NCBI GenBank assembly: GCA_937907555.1 | Contig: CALEST010000067.1 | Location: 1 to 10,117 of the forward strand | DNA length: 10,117 bases | Direction of reading: 5' to 3' | Source of the DNA: an uncultured Sediminibacterium sp. | GTDB taxonomy: Bacteria; Bacteroidota; Bacteroidia; Chitinophagales; Chitinophagaceae | Shown here: positions 1-6,374 of the stretch, piece after piece | How the letters are laid out: each line of letters begins with the position of its first letter | How positions within the stretch are numbered: the first letter of the stretch is position 1 | The notes under the pieces: model-generated | What the model was told of the DNA's origin: nothing | Database searches by the model: none | Seen by the model: the letters and a program-made list of their open reading frames with translations, nothing else | Translations under genes and position numbers: made by a program

Positions 1-1
1 T

Positions 2-1063
2 TTTAAAGTTAATAAGTGGAGTTATCAGTTGGGTTTAAGAGCTGAAAGTTCCAACTATACCGGAACCCTTTTAAATTCCAGAGGAGCTGATTCAGCTACT
101 TTCTCTGTTAAGTTCCCATTGAGCTTATTCCCAAGTGCATTCATCACTTATAAAATTGATGAGAAGCAAGACTTCCAGATCAACTATTCAAGAAGAGTGA
201 ACAGACCTAATTTCTTTCAGTTAATGCCTTTCCCTGATTATTCTGATCCTCAGAATATCAATATGGGTAATGCTGGTCTTAAACCTGAATTCACCAATTC
301 ATTTGAAATGAGCTGGAACAATGCGTACAAAAAAGGTTCTAACTTTTTGGTGACAGCTTTCTTTAAACATTCTACCAATTTAATTACCCGTTATGTTTAC
401 AGAGATGCTAATGCGCTGATTCCGGGTGATAGTGCATTTTTCAGCACTTTTATTAATGCAAACAGCGCCAGATCATTTGGTTTGGAATTAACCAATAAAA
501 CTGCTGTTAACAGCTGGTGGGAAATGACTGTTAACCTGAATATTTTCAATTCAAGACTAAATGCAACTGTACCTGGCCAACCTAATCTGGTTCAGGAACA
601 ATGGAGCTGGTTTACTAAAATGAACAATACATTCAAATTAGGTAAAGGATTTTCAATCCAGTTAAGCGGAGATTATCAAGCCAGAACCGTATTGCCTCAA
701 GGCGGTGGAGGCGGTGGCCGTGGCGGTGGCGGCGGTATGATGTTTGGCGGCGGACCACAGTCTGGTGCTCAGGGATACAACCTGCCTCGTTATGGAGTGG
801 ATTTGGCTATCAGAAAAGAATTTACCTGGAAAAATGGCAGATCCGGCAACTTAACGCTAAGTATGAACGATATCTTCAGAACACAATTGTTCCAGAGTTA
901 TTCTGAGAGTTCATTCTTCAACCAAACCAACCAACGTAGAAGAGACCCTCAGGTTTTACGCCTGAATTTCAGCTACCGTTTCGGAAAATTTGATGCAAGC
1001 TTATTTAAACGCAAAAATACCAAGGCTGACCAAAGCGGTGGCATGGATATGATGCAGCAATAA
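2..1063 (+). CDS. Outer-membrane beta-barrel protein (OMP_b-brl_3 / TonB-receptor-like), C-terminal part, 5' truncated
   Basis: This is the last 353 or so residues of an outer-membrane barrel whose N-terminus lies left of the window. The frame is open from base 2, so the TTG at 29 is only an internal Leu codon and not a start. The protein shows alternating amphipathic strands with aromatic girdles. It carries a signature (RRVNRP, then DYSDP, then GNAGLKPE; bases 191-289) that recurs in the complete barrel at 6897-9353, which places both in the same family. Near the C-terminus comes a typical closing strand (VLRLNFSYRFGKF) followed by a charged tail ending GGMDMMQQ. A glycine-rich insert occupies bases 701-754, between two strands. 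In this family such proteins sit in the outer membrane, usually with a periplasmic plug and carboxypeptidase-regulatory-like domain in the missing part. The ligand cannot be told. Family assignment is firm; a transport role is inference. Confidence 0.9.
   Translation, partial: FKVNKWSYQLGLRAESSNYTGTLLNSRGADSATFSVKFPLSLFPSAFITYKIDEKQDFQINYSRRVNRPNFFQLMPFPDYSDPQNINMGNAGLKPEFTNSFEMSWNNAYKKGSNFLVTAFFKHSTNLITRYVYRDANALIPGDSAFFSTFINANSARSFGLELTNKTAVNSWWEMTVNLNIFNSRLNATVPGQPNLVQEQWSWFTKMNNTFKLGKGFSIQLSGDYQARTVLPQGGGGGGRGGGGGMMFGGGPQSGAQGYNLPRYGVDLAIRKEFTWKNGRSGNLTLSMNDIFRTQLFQSYSESSFFNQTNQRRRDPQVLRLNFSYRFGKFDASLFKRKNTKADQSGGMDMMQQ
701..754 (+). repeat. Glycine-codon low-complexity tract inside the barrel gene
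   Basis: Eighteen codons, almost all GGC, GGT or GGA, encode two runs of Gly split by one Arg, then Met-Met-Phe and three more Gly. The tract is imperfectly repetitive (GGCGGT units) and remains in frame. It lies between predicted beta-strands, so it most likely forms a flexible loop or turn. It is the only strongly G-rich patch in an otherwise AT-rich gene. Confidence 0.85.
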
Positions 1064-1064
1064 A

Positions 1065-1082
1065 TTTAGTTTTAGTTTTAGT
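1065..1082 (+). repeat. Three tandem TTTAGT hexamers after the barrel stop codon
   Basis: TTTAGT occurs three times head to tail directly after the TAA at 1061-1063 and before the terminator hairpin. It is short and may be only a slippage product. No function is suggested. Confidence 0.6.
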
Positions 1083-1091
1083 TTAAGATGA

Positions 1092-1124
1092 AAGGCCCTG
1101 GTTTCTACCGGGGCCTTGTTTTAT
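1092..1124 (+). terminator. Rho-independent terminator of the barrel gene
   Basis: A 10-bp stem (AAGGCCCTGG at 1092-1101 pairing with CCGGGGCCTT at 1108-1117, one G-T wobble in the RNA) encloses the 6-base loop TTTCTA. It is followed by GTTTTAT. The hairpin starts 28 bases after the barrel stop codon and lies between two convergent genes. In the minus direction the stem is followed by TCATCTT, a much poorer U-tract, so it would serve the upstream pcm operon only weakly. Confidence 0.9.
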
Positions 1125-1125
1125 T

Positions 1126-1178
1126 ATAATCAGATATTAGTTATGCTGATTAAATAGTTATGTCTCAATAATCAGATA
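1126..1178. repeat. Short direct and inverted repeat in the convergent intergenic region
   Basis: The 11-mer ATAATCAGATA occurs at 1126-1136 and again at 1168-1178. Between them lies CTGATTA (1146-1152), the reverse complement of the TAATCAG core of each copy, so two alternative 7-bp stems are possible. The stems are AT-rich with loops of 12 and 16 bases and no strong U-tract. This could be a weak 3' structure for the minus-strand operon or chance in AT-rich DNA. Confidence 0.45.
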
Positions 1179-1187
1179 ATAAAGGGT

Positions 1188-1862
1188 TTAATCAACTGCC
1201 TTACCCTGTAACATGGGAACAAAAGAAAACTCATCAAACAATTCCTCCTGTAAACTTCCATCCGCCAGTTTGGTAATTCGCATCATTCTTTGGGCCTCCC
1301 CTTCGTTTACAGGAATCACCATCATTCCTCCTGGCTTTAATTGTTCAACAAGCAATGGCGGTACAAAGGGAGCTGCTGCAGTAATCAGGATTTTGTCAAA
1401 AGGGGCATAAGTAGGCAACCCCTTGAATCCGTCACCAAAAAAGAATTTGATATTGGGATAATTTTTTTTAAAATGATAATATTCCTTCTGTTCATCAAAT
1501 AACTTTTTTTGCCTTTCAATGGTATATACCCATTGTGGCCCCAACTCAGCCAGAATGGTAGTTTGATAGATGCTGCCTGTTCCGATTTCCAGCACTTTCT
1601 CCCCTTTCTTAATTTGCAATAACTGTGTCTGGTAAGCTACCGTGTACGGATGTGAAATGGTCTGATCTGCAGAAATAGGGAATGCGCGATTTTCGTAAGC
1701 AATTTTGTCAAAAACAGATTCCAGAAAAAAATGTCTGGGAATCTTATTCATTGCCTCCAAAACGGCTTCATCTGTAATTCCTTTCTCGCGCAAAGTATCA
1801 ATCAGCTTCTTGCGCATTCCCTTATGATGATATGTATCCGAATAATCTCTGTCCTTTTGCAT
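1188..1862 (-). CDS. pcm: Protein-L-isoaspartate O-methyltransferase (PCMT)
   Basis: A cytosolic repair enzyme that methylates L-isoaspartyl residues in aged proteins using S-adenosylmethionine. At 224 aa it has the usual bacterial length. The PCMT-specific block QTISHPY is at residues 67-73, with the conserved Ser70. SAM motif I (VLEIGTGS) is at 90-97, the ribose-binding acidic residue lies in TIER (E116), and GDG is at 143-145. ITAAAP is at 160-165, LKPGG with MMVIPV at 176-186, and the family C-terminal block FVPMLQGKA near the end. One oddity is Ile98, directly after GTGS, where most PCMTs have Gly (GTGSGYQ). The ATG at 1862 lies 17 bases after the phosphohexomutase stop, so the two are very likely cotranscribed. 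No Shine-Dalgarno sequence is visible, as is usual in Bacteroidota. Confidence 0.95.
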   Translation of the reverse strand: MQKDRDYSDTYHHKGMRKKLIDTLREKGITDEAVLEAMNKIPRHFFLESVFDKIAYENRAFPISADQTISHPYTVAYQTQLLQIKKGEKVLEIGTGSIYQTTILAELGPQWVYTIERQKKLFDEQKEYYHFKKNYPNIKFFFGDGFKGLPTYAPFDKILITAAAPFVPPLLVEQLKPGGMMVIPVNEGEAQRMMRITKLADGSLQEELFDEFSFVPMLQGKAVD

Positions 1863-1879
1863 GCTGCGAATATACCATA

Positions 1880-3607
1880 CTATTTTAGGTTCATACTATG
1901 GATGATTCCATCAATTCTATTTTCCAGCTCTTTTTGTTTTGCATCAAACTCGTCGCGGCTTGTTAATTGGGTATTTACACTAAAATAAAATTTAATTTTA
2001 GGTTCAGTACCGGAAGGTCTGGCCGAAATTTTACTACCGTCTGCAGTAATAAACTGAAGCACATTGCTTTTGGGAAGCTGGATAGGCCAACTTTCACCGG
2101 TTTGCAGATTTTTACCCACTTGTAATTGATAATCCAGTAAAGTAGTTACTGCAGAACCATTAATTGCTGAAGGTGGATTAGAACGATATCCTTCCATCAT
2201 GTCGGCAATCTCTTTCTGCCCGTTCATGCCTTTTTTGGTAATGCTGATGAGGTTCTCATAATAAAAGCCATACTGTATGTACAAATCAATCATTTTATCG
2301 AATAAGGATCTGCCTTTGTTCTTTTCATAAGCAGCCATTTCGCACATCAAGGCAACTGCACTAACTGCATCCTTATCTCTGATCTGGTCTCCAATCATTA
2401 ATCCAAAACTTTCTTCCCCGCCTATTACATAATTTTCCTTCCCCTCCAGCTCCTTAATTTTTTCAGCAATCCACTTAAAGCCGGTTAAAACATTATAACA
2501 GGCTACATCATTTTGTCTGGCTACTTCATTAATCATTTCAGTAGTTACAATAGTTGATATTACCATGTCATTGGACTGGGCAATTCCTTTTGCTTTTCGG
2601 GCTTCCATCATGTAAGCAAATGCCAGTACCGCTGTCTGATTGCCATTCATTAATACCCATTCCCCCTTATGATTTTTAACACCAATTCCTACACGGTCTG
2701 CATCAGGATCTGTTCCCAAAAGAATATCCGCATTCAATTCACGGGCTTTTGCCAGGCCAATACTCATGGTTTCACTTTCCTCCGGATTGGGATATTTCAC
2801 GGTTGGAAAGTTTCCGTCTGGTGTTGACTGCTCTTCTACCACATGTACATTCTCAAATCCGAATGCCTGCAAAACTTTAGGTACCAGTGTTATTCCTGTT
2901 CCGTGGATTGGCGTATAAACAATTTTTAAATCTTTTTGAGCAGTAACAACATCCGGATAAACACTTAAGCCCTTTACCATTTCTATGTACTGGGCATCGA
3001 GTTCTGCGCCAATAATGGTAATATTGGCTTCTCCCCCATTCCACTTTACTTCATCCACACTTTTAATGGCTTCCACTTCTGTTATTACGTTTTTATCATG
3101 AGGCGGCACCAGCTGTCCTCCGTCGTTCCAATATGCTTTGTAGCCATTGTACTCCTTTGGATTATGAGACGCTGTACAAACCACTCCTGCCTGGCATCCC
3201 AGTTTACGGATGGCAAAGCTCAATTCCGGTGTAGGTCTTAATGCTTCAAACAAAAACACTTTAATGCCGTTGGCTGCAAAAACATTGGCTGTGGTTTCAG
3301 CAAAAAAACGGCTGTTATTTCTACTATCGTGCGCGATAGCTAATTGTATGGTAGAATCAGGATAAGTCTTTTTTAAATAATTGGAAAAACCCTGAGTAGC
3401 CATCCCAATTGTGTATTTATTTACCCGATTGGTTCCAACACCCATCAATCCCCTTAAGCCACCCGTTCCAAATTCAAGATTCCGGTAAAATGCGTCCGCC
3501 AGTTCGTCCGGATGGCTGGCTTGTAAAGCAAGAATTTGATTTTTTGTATCCTGATCATAGTTCCCGTTTAACCAGGTATTTACATTGGCTTGTATTGCTG
3601 CGTCCAT
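1880..3607 (-). CDS. Alpha-D-phosphohexomutase (phosphoglucomutase/phosphomannomutase family)
   Basis: A cytosolic enzyme that interconverts hexose 1- and 6-phosphates through a phosphoserine intermediate, feeding glycogen, cell-wall and nucleotide-sugar synthesis. All four family motifs are intact in this 575-aa protein. The catalytic serine loop TASHNP is at 145-150 (Ser147), the Mg-binding DPDADR at 300-305, the sugar-binding GEESFG at 397-402, and the phosphate-binding RPSGTEPK at 530-537. FGTGGLRG at 46-53 is the usual N-terminal block. The length and GTGGLRG block fit the PGM2/PgcA-like subgroup rather than the shorter ManB/GlmM group; whether glucose or mannose phosphate is preferred cannot be read from sequence. 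It lies 48 bases after the phosphoribosyltransferase gene and 17 bases before pcm. The spacer upstream is entirely AT-rich and shows no clear promoter or terminator. Confidence 0.95.
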   Translation of the reverse strand: MDAAIQANVNTWLNGNYDQDTKNQILALQASHPDELADAFYRNLEFGTGGLRGLMGVGTNRVNKYTIGMATQGFSNYLKKTYPDSTIQLAIAHDSRNNSRFFAETTANVFAANGIKVFLFEALRPTPELSFAIRKLGCQAGVVCTASHNPKEYNGYKAYWNDGGQLVPPHDKNVITEVEAIKSVDEVKWNGGEANITIIGAELDAQYIEMVKGLSVYPDVVTAQKDLKIVYTPIHGTGITLVPKVLQAFGFENVHVVEEQSTPDGNFPTVKYPNPEESETMSIGLAKARELNADILLGTDPDADRVGIGVKNHKGEWVLMNGNQTAVLAFAYMMEARKAKGIAQSNDMVISTIVTTEMINEVARQNDVACYNVLTGFKWIAEKIKELEGKENYVIGGEESFGLMIGDQIRDKDAVSAVALMCEMAAYEKNKGRSLFDKMIDLYIQYGFYYENLISITKKGMNGQKEIADMMEGYRSNPPSAINGSAVTTLLDYQLQVGKNLQTGESWPIQLPKSNVLQFITADGSKISARPSGTEPKIKFYFSVNTQLTSRDEFDAKQKELENRIDGIIHSMNLK

Positions 3608-3655
3608 ATTGAATGTTGATTTAAATTTTAAATATTAAGATACTATCATTTCTTA

Positions 3656-4156
3656 TTATAAAACATAGGCTCCAAGAATTTTGCCACCCTCTGTTTCAAC
3701 CTGAATATGTTCCTCCTGTGTGGTAGCAATAGATAATCCCACAAAATCCGGTTTTACCGGAAACTGCTTGTGCATGCGTTCCACCAATACCAGGGTCTGA
3801 ATACTTTGCGGATATGCATCCAATAATGGTTTCAATGCATACAGCAGGGTTTTACCACTATTGGTTACATCGTCTATCAATACAATATTGGCTCCATTCA
3901 GTTCGAGTTTCTCACTCAACACCACGTCAGCAGGTTTTTGCTTGTTCAACTGTACAGCAATCGTTTTGATTGGTTTGTTAAGCAATATGCCCAATAACCT
4001 GGCCATTTCTTCCGCAATAATCATCCCACTCTGCTGAACGCCCATTAAATATAGCTCCCCTGTTTGCCCACTCAGGCTCTCCGCAATTTCCAGACTCATT
4101 CTTTTTAATTTTTGCTGAGCTGCTGATGCGGTTAAAACGTATTTTCTTTCAGACAT
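3656..4156 (-). CDS. PyrR-like phosphoribosyltransferase
   Basis: A 166-aa type I phosphoribosyltransferase. The PRPP-binding loop IVLIDDVTNSGKTL is at residues 91-104, with the two Asp residues at 95-96 and Gly-Lys-Thr after them. The stretch that follows (LVLVERMHKQFPVKPDFVG, about 122-140, then ATTQEE) matches the PyrR layout LVDRGHRELPIRADFVG. PyrR proteins act as uracil phosphoribosyltransferases and, in some bacteria, as RNA-binding attenuators of pyrimidine genes. Here TNSGKT replaces the usual YTGRT, and no pyr gene or attenuator is visible, so substrate and regulatory role remain open. It is the first gene of the three-gene minus-strand operon and is divergent from the membrane iron-sulfur gene at 4231. 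Fold assignment is secure; the PyrR label is moderate. Confidence 0.85.
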   Translation of the reverse strand: MSERKYVLTASAAQQKLKRMSLEIAESLSGQTGELYLMGVQQSGMIIAEEMARLLGILLNKPIKTIAVQLNKQKPADVVLSEKLELNGANIVLIDDVTNSGKTLLYALKPLLDAYPQSIQTLVLVERMHKQFPVKPDFVGLSIATTQEEHIQVETEGGKILGAYVL

Positions 4157-4172
4157 AGTATAAATTATACCT

Positions 4173-4201
4173 CAAAATAACAACAATAATGCATTCTCCA
4201 A
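4173..4201 (-). promoter_or_regulatory. Candidate Bacteroidota-type promoter for the phosphoribosyltransferase operon
   Basis: On the minus strand TTG (4201-4199) is followed after 18 bases by TTATTTTG (4180-4173), a 7-of-8 match to the TAnnTTTG -7 box. Transcription would begin near 4166, giving a leader of about 10 bases before the ATG at 4156. It lies in the 74-base divergent intergenic region. Assigned by motif only. Confidence 0.4.
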
Positions 4202-4207
4202 TTGTAT

Positions 4208-4227
4208 TATCTTAGCGTATAACTTTC
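4208..4227 (+). promoter_or_regulatory. Weak candidate promoter for the membrane iron-sulfur operon
   Basis: Two imperfect -7 boxes lie just upstream of the ATG at 4231: TATCTTAG (4208-4215) and TAACTTTC (4220-4227), each one base off TAnnTTTG. For the second, a TTG lies at 4202-4204 but only 15 bases away. The first has no TTG at the expected distance. Either would give a very short leader. A promoter must be near here because the upstream neighbour is divergent, but the choice is uncertain. Confidence 0.3.
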
Positions 4228-4230
4228 TTT

Positions 4231-5547
4231 ATGCAGTACGTACAACAAGTTTTGTTTTGCATCATGGCCGCAGGCGCCATTTACTGGTTTTCAAAAAAAG
4301 TGGCCGAAATCAGAAGAAATATTTTCCTGGGCAAGCCGCAGGATTTATCGGACAACCCGGGTCAGCGCTGGAACAATGTAATATTACTGGCACTGGGTCA
4401 GAAGAAAATGTTTCATAATGTACCGGTTGCCATCATGCACTTCATTATTTATGCCGGTTTTATCATCATTAATATGGAAGTGCTGGAAATTGTACTGGAT
4501 GGTATTTTAGGTACCCACAGACTTTTTCTTCCTTATCTGGGCGAGTTCTACGGCTGGCTCATCAATACTTTTGAGTGGTTGGCGGCAAGCGTTATTGTGG
4601 TTTGTATTATTTTTCTTGCCAGAAGAAACTGGCTTAAGCTAAAACGATTTATCAGTAAGGATTTAAACGGATGGCCAAAAACAGATGCCAACCTGATTCT
4701 GATTACAGAGATTGTATTAATGAGTTTGTTTTTAACCATGAATGCAACTGATCAGATTTTACAAGACAGAGGCGTTGCACATTACGAGCCTACCGGCAGT
4801 TTTTTTCTTTCTGCACAATTAATACCTCTGTTTGAAGGAATGTCAAACAATAGTTTGGTCGCTATTGAGCGCATAGCCTGGTGGATCCATATTGCAGGCA
4901 TTTTTGCCTTCCTGAATTACCTACCGTATTCCAAGCACTTACATATTGCACTGGCTTTTCCCAATGCTTATTATGCCAACTTGCAGGCACCTGGCAAAAT
5001 GAAAAATATGCCAGAAGTGCAAAATGAAGTTTTGTATGCCATGCAACCCGAACTGGCTCCTGCCAATGCTGCACCGCCTGCCAGCTTTGGCGCAAAAGAT
5101 GTTTTTGATTTAAGCTGGAAAAATCTTTTGGATGCTTACAGTTGTACTGAATGCGGAAGATGTACTTCAGAATGTCCGGCAAACCAGACGGGCAAATTAT
5201 TAAGTCCCAGAAAAATCATGATGGCCACCCGAGACAGGCTGGAAGAGGTGGGCAGAAATATCAATGCCAATCAATCTTTTGTTTCAGATAATAAGTCTTT
5301 ATTACACGATTATATATCAGTGGAAGAACTTAGAGCATGCACTACTTGTAATGCATGTGTGGAAGCCTGTCCGGTAAGCATTTCGCCACTCGACATCATA
5401 GTTGAATTAAGAAGATCATTAATTATGGAGGAAAGCAATGCCCCACAGGAATGGAATGGCACATTCAGCAATATCGAAAACAACTTTGCACCATGGAAAT
5501 TTTCCCCTGATGATCGTGACAAATGGGCAAATGAAATGGCATCTTAG
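4231..5547 (+). CDS. Membrane cytochrome-b (NarI-like)/ferredoxin iron-sulfur oxidoreductase subunit
   Basis: A 438-aa integral membrane electron-transfer protein. The N-terminal half has about five hydrophobic segments (roughly residues 4-21, 64-83, 110-130, 154-171 and 215-232). Histidines suit heme b: His70 in segment 2, His220 in WWIHIAG, and His236/His238 in the loop YSKHLHI. This layout resembles the gamma subunit of nitrate reductase and related quinone-linked cytochromes. The C-terminal cytosolic half carries two 4Fe-4S motifs, CTECGRCTSECP (Cys305, 308, 311, 315) and CTTCNACVEACP (Cys370, 373, 376, 380). The next gene, 31 bases on, supplies a CCG-domain protein. Together the pair has the modules of EtfD/EMO-type ETF:menaquinone oxidoreductases, which are one chain elsewhere. 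Electron transfer between a soluble donor and menaquinone is therefore the likely role (inference). No etf genes are in the window. Confidence 0.85.
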   Translation: MQYVQQVLFCIMAAGAIYWFSKKVAEIRRNIFLGKPQDLSDNPGQRWNNVILLALGQKKMFHNVPVAIMHFIIYAGFIIINMEVLEIVLDGILGTHRLFLPYLGEFYGWLINTFEWLAASVIVVCIIFLARRNWLKLKRFISKDLNGWPKTDANLILITEIVLMSLFLTMNATDQILQDRGVAHYEPTGSFFLSAQLIPLFEGMSNNSLVAIERIAWWIHIAGIFAFLNYLPYSKHLHIALAFPNAYYANLQAPGKMKNMPEVQNEVLYAMQPELAPANAAPPASFGAKDVFDLSWKNLLDAYSCTECGRCTSECPANQTGKLLSPRKIMMATRDRLEEVGRNINANQSFVSDNKSLLHDYISVEELRACTTCNACVEACPVSISPLDIIVELRRSLIMEESNAPQEWNGTFSNIENNFAPWKFSPDDRDKWANEMAS

Positions 5548-5578
5548 ATTAATACTATTCACATATTAAACAGATTAT

Positions 5579-6358
5579 ATGAAGATCAATACGATGGCCG
5601 AAATGATGGCAAATGGAGAAACCCCTGAAATATTATTTTGGGTTGGTTGTGCGGGAAGCTTTGATCAGCGCGCACAAAAAATAACCAAGGCATTTGCCAC
5701 TATACTGGATAAAGTAGGAATGAAGTTTGCCATTTTAGGTAAGGAAGAAGCCTGTACCGGCGACCCCGCCAGAAGAGCAGGTAATGAATTTTTATTCCAA
5801 ATGATGGCTTATCAGAATATTCAGATTTTGAATGGATACAATGTCAAGAAAATTGTAACCACTTGCCCACACTGCTTTAACACACTAAAAAATGAATACC
5901 CTGAACTGGGTGGAAACTACGAAGTAATACATCATACTACCCTTTTACAGGAACTGATTGATCAGGGTAAAATAATATTGAAAGAGGGCGGCAGTTTTAA
6001 AGGGAAAAAGATTTCTTTCCATGACAGCTGCTATTTAGGAAGGGCCAATAATATTTACGAAGCTCCCAGAAAAGTATTGGAAGCATTGGATGCAGAGTTG
6101 ATAGAAATGAAAAGATGCCGAACAAAAGGACTTTGCTGTGGTGCCGGTGGAGCGCAAATGTTTAAAGAAGATGAGCCGGGCAATAAGAGAATCAATATTG
6201 AAAGGGCCGACGAAGCGCTGGAAACAGGGGCAACTTTCATTGCAGCTGCCTGTCCATTCTGTAACACAATGATGATGGATGGTGTAAAAAACAGGGAGAA
6301 GGAAAATGAAGTAGCAGTTCTGGATATTGCAGAAATGATTGCAGAAAGCATGGCATAA
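5579..6358 (+). CDS. CCG-domain (cysteine-rich, HdrB/GlpC/LutA-like) iron-sulfur oxidoreductase subunit
   Basis: A 259-aa soluble protein with two cysteine-rich repeats of the kind found in HdrB, GlpC and LutA. Repeat 1 has Cys24, Cys59 (in ACTGDPARR) and CPHC at 96-99. Repeat 2 has Cys151, the pair Cys186-Cys187 in LCCGAGG, and CPFC at 225-228. Repeat 2 has the full five-cysteine set that in HdrB holds a non-cubane 4Fe-4S cluster. Repeat 1 has Thr60 in place of the second Cys of the pair, so its cluster may differ. There is no signal peptide or membrane segment, so it should dock on the cytosolic side of the membrane subunit encoded just upstream. The ATG at 5579 is chosen because residues before the WVGC motif look conserved in type. 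A second ATG five codons in cannot be excluded. No Shine-Dalgarno sequence is visible. Confidence 0.9.
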   Translation: MKINTMAEMMANGETPEILFWVGCAGSFDQRAQKITKAFATILDKVGMKFAILGKEEACTGDPARRAGNEFLFQMMAYQNIQILNGYNVKKIVTTCPHCFNTLKNEYPELGGNYEVIHHTTLLQELIDQGKIILKEGGSFKGKKISFHDSCYLGRANNIYEAPRKVLEALDAELIEMKRCRTKGLCCGAGGAQMFKEDEPGNKRINIERADEALETGATFIAAACPFCNTMMMDGVKNREKENEVAVLDIAEMIAESMA

Positions 6359-6370
6359 ATTGTAACTTTG
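6339..6370 (+). promoter_or_regulatory. Bacteroidota-type promoter with near-leaderless start for the 170-aa gene
   Basis: TAACTTTG at 6363-6370 is a perfect match to the TAnnTTTG -7 box, and TTG at 6339-6341 lies 21 bases upstream as a -33 element. The ATG follows four bases after the box (6375), so the transcript would be leaderless or nearly so. The -33 element falls inside the last codons of the upstream gene. This suggests an internal promoter within the operon. Confidence 0.6.
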
Positions 6371-6374
6371 CAGC

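Noticed and set aside
29..31. TTG as the start codon of the left-hand barrel gene
   Set aside because: The frame is open back to base 2 with sensible barrel-like residues, and the barrel lacks its N-terminal domains, so the gene begins outside the window.
701..754. Glycine tract as a CRISPR-like or mobile-element repeat
   Set aside because: It is in-frame coding low complexity with no spacers, no terminal inverted repeats and no target duplication.
1064..1187. Small gene or structured RNA in the 124-base convergent gap
   Set aside because: Beyond the terminator hairpin and short AT-rich repeats there is no start with a plausible coding frame and no tRNA-like or other recognisable fold.
3608..3655. 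Promoter or terminator in the AT-rich 48-base gap before the phosphohexomutase gene
   Set aside because: A short ATTTAA/TTAAAT dyad at 3619-3633 is all A/T with no U-tract, and no TAnnTTTG box with a spaced TTG is present. Cotranscription is simpler.
4862..5182. Minus-strand 106-codon open frame as a gene
   Set aside because: It is the antisense of the membrane iron-sulfur gene, including its first 4Fe-4S motif. The translation resembles no family.
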